NCBI GenBank assembly: GCA_910586835.1
Contig: CAJUJU010000013.1
Coordinates: 65,169-71,433, forward strand
DNA: 6,265 bases
Direction: 5' to 3'
Source of the DNA: an uncultured Acetatifactor sp.
GTDB lineage: Bacteria; Bacillota; Clostridia; Lachnospirales; Lachnospiraceae
In this document: piece by piece, positions 5,646-6,265 of the stretch
How the letters are laid out: each line of letters begins with the position of its first letter
Position numbering within the stretch: the stretch's first letter is position 1
Notes under the pieces: model-generated
Databases searched by the model: none
Told to the model about the DNA's origin: nothing
Seen by the model: the letters and a program-made list of their open reading frames with translations, nothing else
Program-made: the position numbers and the translations under genes

Positions 5646-5837
5646 TTATTCCTTTATGCAATAGAAATTTTTCTTTTCTTTCAGCATTCCAATCACCTCC
5701 TCCAGCGGATCATACACCTTCACTCCGCCCTCTTTTGCCTCCTTCCTGACATGCTGATAAAGCACCGGCAGTTCCGTGCACCCAAGTATAACCCGAAAAA
5801 GCGGCAGTACAAATGCAAATCCATTCCCGCCGACCAA
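5646..5837 (-). pseudogene. C-terminal remnant of an aspartate/glutamate racemase family gene
   Basis: A minus-strand frame ends at the TAA at 5646. From about 5792 it reads VILGCTELPVLYQ and then GGVKVYDPLEEVIGMLKEK. G-C-T-E-L-P is the second catalytic-cysteine motif of the Asp/Glu/hydantoin racemase superfamily, and the V-x-D-P-x-x-V-I segment normally follows about 20-25 residues later at the C-terminus. Only about 50 of the usual 230-250 residues remain. The N-terminal half with the first catalytic cysteine is absent. Sequence before VILGC (5793-5837) no longer resembles the family, and upstream the frame meets stops. The only possible start is a TTG at 5837 with no proper ribosome site. 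A functional racemase is not possible; this is a leftover from a deletion or insertion. Confidence 0.65.
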
Positions 5838-5867
5838 ATCCCCACCGTCTATTTAAGCATCGCCAAA

Positions 5868-5909
5868 TCAAGATCGAAGAACAACCGTCAGCAGTTCATA
5901 ATCACTCAT
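5868..5909 (-). other. 13-codon open frame with a strong ribosome site, possibly a truncated small membrane peptide gene
   Basis: On the minus strand AAAGGAAGGA stands 6 nt before the ATG at 5909, as good a translation start as any in the window. The frame reads MSDYELLTVVLRS then TGA. Short Firmicutes peptides annotated as holin-like toxins begin in much this way and continue as a single membrane helix of about 30 residues. Here the helix is cut short, and shifting frame after VVL gives DLDLAMLK then stop. I infer a frameshifted or eroded copy. The family resemblance is from memory and weak. Confidence 0.3.
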
Positions 5910-5961
5910 AAGCAATCCTTCCTTTCCCGGCTTTACCCGTAGTCAGAGGGGCAGATCTCTT

Positions 5962-6189
5962 TTATTCAACCACCAATTTTTCTGTTACCTCATATCTGCC
6001 ATTCTCAATTACAACAAGTCCTATTTCTATCAATTCCGAAAATGCTTTATTAATTTTGTCTTGCGGCATATAATAATTATTTTCCTTTAACTCTCGATTA
6101 ACATATTGCAAAATATTTTCGTCTGTTATGACATACTTTTTCGACAGTTGGTACAACACAACATTGCTGTAAGGGGAACCGTTATCCAC
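5962..6189 (-). CDS. Small hypothetical protein, 5' end uncertain and perhaps truncated
   Basis: A minus-strand frame ends at the TAA at 5962. The first listed start is a GTG at 6189 (75 residues), but no ribosome site precedes it or any later start candidate, and the frame stays open to a stop at 6217-6219. Visible features are two helical blocks (DENILQYVNRELKENNYY and DKINKAFSELIEIGL) followed by a short beta pair, VVIENGRYEVTEKLVVE. This helix-helix-hairpin order resembles the end of a winged-helix domain. I do not recognise a family. Codons are AT-rich, unlike the TIR-RyR operon. The probable insertion-sequence edge at about 6208 lies just upstream, so the true start may have been removed and this may be a fragment. 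Alternatively it could be a real small DNA-binding protein with leaderless or weak initiation. Confidence 0.45.
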   Translation of the reverse strand: MDNGSPYSNVVLYQLSKKYVITDENILQYVNRELKENNYYMPQDKINKAFSELIEIGLVVIENGRYEVTEKLVVE

Positions 6190-6205
6190 ACTATTACGAT
6201 AACGG
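6179..6205. repeat. 8-bp perfect inverted repeat
   Basis: CCGTTATC (6179-6186) and GATAACGG (6198-6205) are exact reverse complements around an 11-bp spacer. The pair spans the GTG proposed as start of the hypothetical gene and ends 3 bp before the suspected insertion-sequence edge. It could be an operator or part of the mobile-element target or end. Confidence 0.5.
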
Positions 6206-6207
6206 AA

Positions 6208-6265
6208 TGGCGTCGACTATACCGATGTTTTGACTATTCCGACATTTTGAGCCGGAATGAGTGAA
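6208..6265 (+). mobile_element. Possible end of an insertion sequence (IS21-like), partial
   Basis: From TGGCGTCGAC the sequence has two back-to-back 17-bp repeats: GACTATACCGATGTTTT (6215-6231) and GACTATTCCGACATTTT (6232-6248), identical at 14 of 17 positions. They are followed by GAGCCGGAATGAGTGAA at the window edge. IS21-family elements start with TG and carry several repeated blocks of about this size at their ends, ahead of the istA gene. The wording is close to what I recall for clostridial IS21 elements, but no transposase is inside the window. The right part lies outside, so this is a moderate inference. Confidence 0.45.

Overview
The window looks like a piece of a Firmicutes chromosome, most likely class Clostridia (Lachnospiraceae-like). 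The reasons are strong purine-rich ribosome binding sites, a sigma-A promoter of Gram-positive type, a PadR plus DUF1700/HAAS gene pair, and the style of the proteins. No rRNA, tRNA or species-specific marker is present, so the assignment is inferred and goes no lower than that. The left four fifths have compact, fairly GC-rich genes. From about 4940 to the end the sequence is visibly AT-richer and holds short, broken or unrecognised pieces.

Layout. (1) Positions 1-783, minus strand: a PadR-family repressor followed 3 nt later by a DUF1700/HAAS protein that runs off the left edge. Their sigma-A promoter (843-871) is buried in AT-rich direct and inverted repeats that look like an autoregulatory operator. 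(2) Positions 784-996: a divergent control region, with an extended -10 promoter (891-919) pointing right. (3) Positions 997-4866, plus strand: a two-gene unit. The first gene encodes a TIR domain, one membrane segment, a long helical region with a coiled coil, and a C-terminal PDZ-like domain. The second encodes a two-helix membrane domain, two TrkA-N/RCK-like Rossmann domains and a C-terminal ryanodine-receptor-type (RyR) domain. (4) Positions 4880-4923: a hairpin between convergent genes. (5) Positions 4938-5339, minus strand: a small coiled-coil protein built on 21-bp DNA repeats. (6) Positions 5340-5961: mostly decayed sequence, with a C-terminal remnant of an Asp/Glu racemase and two very short open frames. 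(7) Positions 5962-6207, minus strand: an unrecognised small protein without a credible start. (8) Positions 6208-6265: a tandem 17-bp repeat that resembles the end of an insertion sequence, probably IS21-like.

How the genes may work together. The centre of interest is the TIR/RyR pair. The TIR domain keeps the W-x(3)-E motif of NAD-cleaving TIRs (Glu82), and the partner joins a channel-like membrane domain to RCK and RyR domains. Many TIR enzymes make ADP-ribose derivatives and RCK domains bind nucleotides, so a plausible model is a membrane sensor whose TIR product gates or signals to the partner, as an immune, stress or envelope-sensing device. The domains are read from the sequence; the mechanism is a hypothesis.
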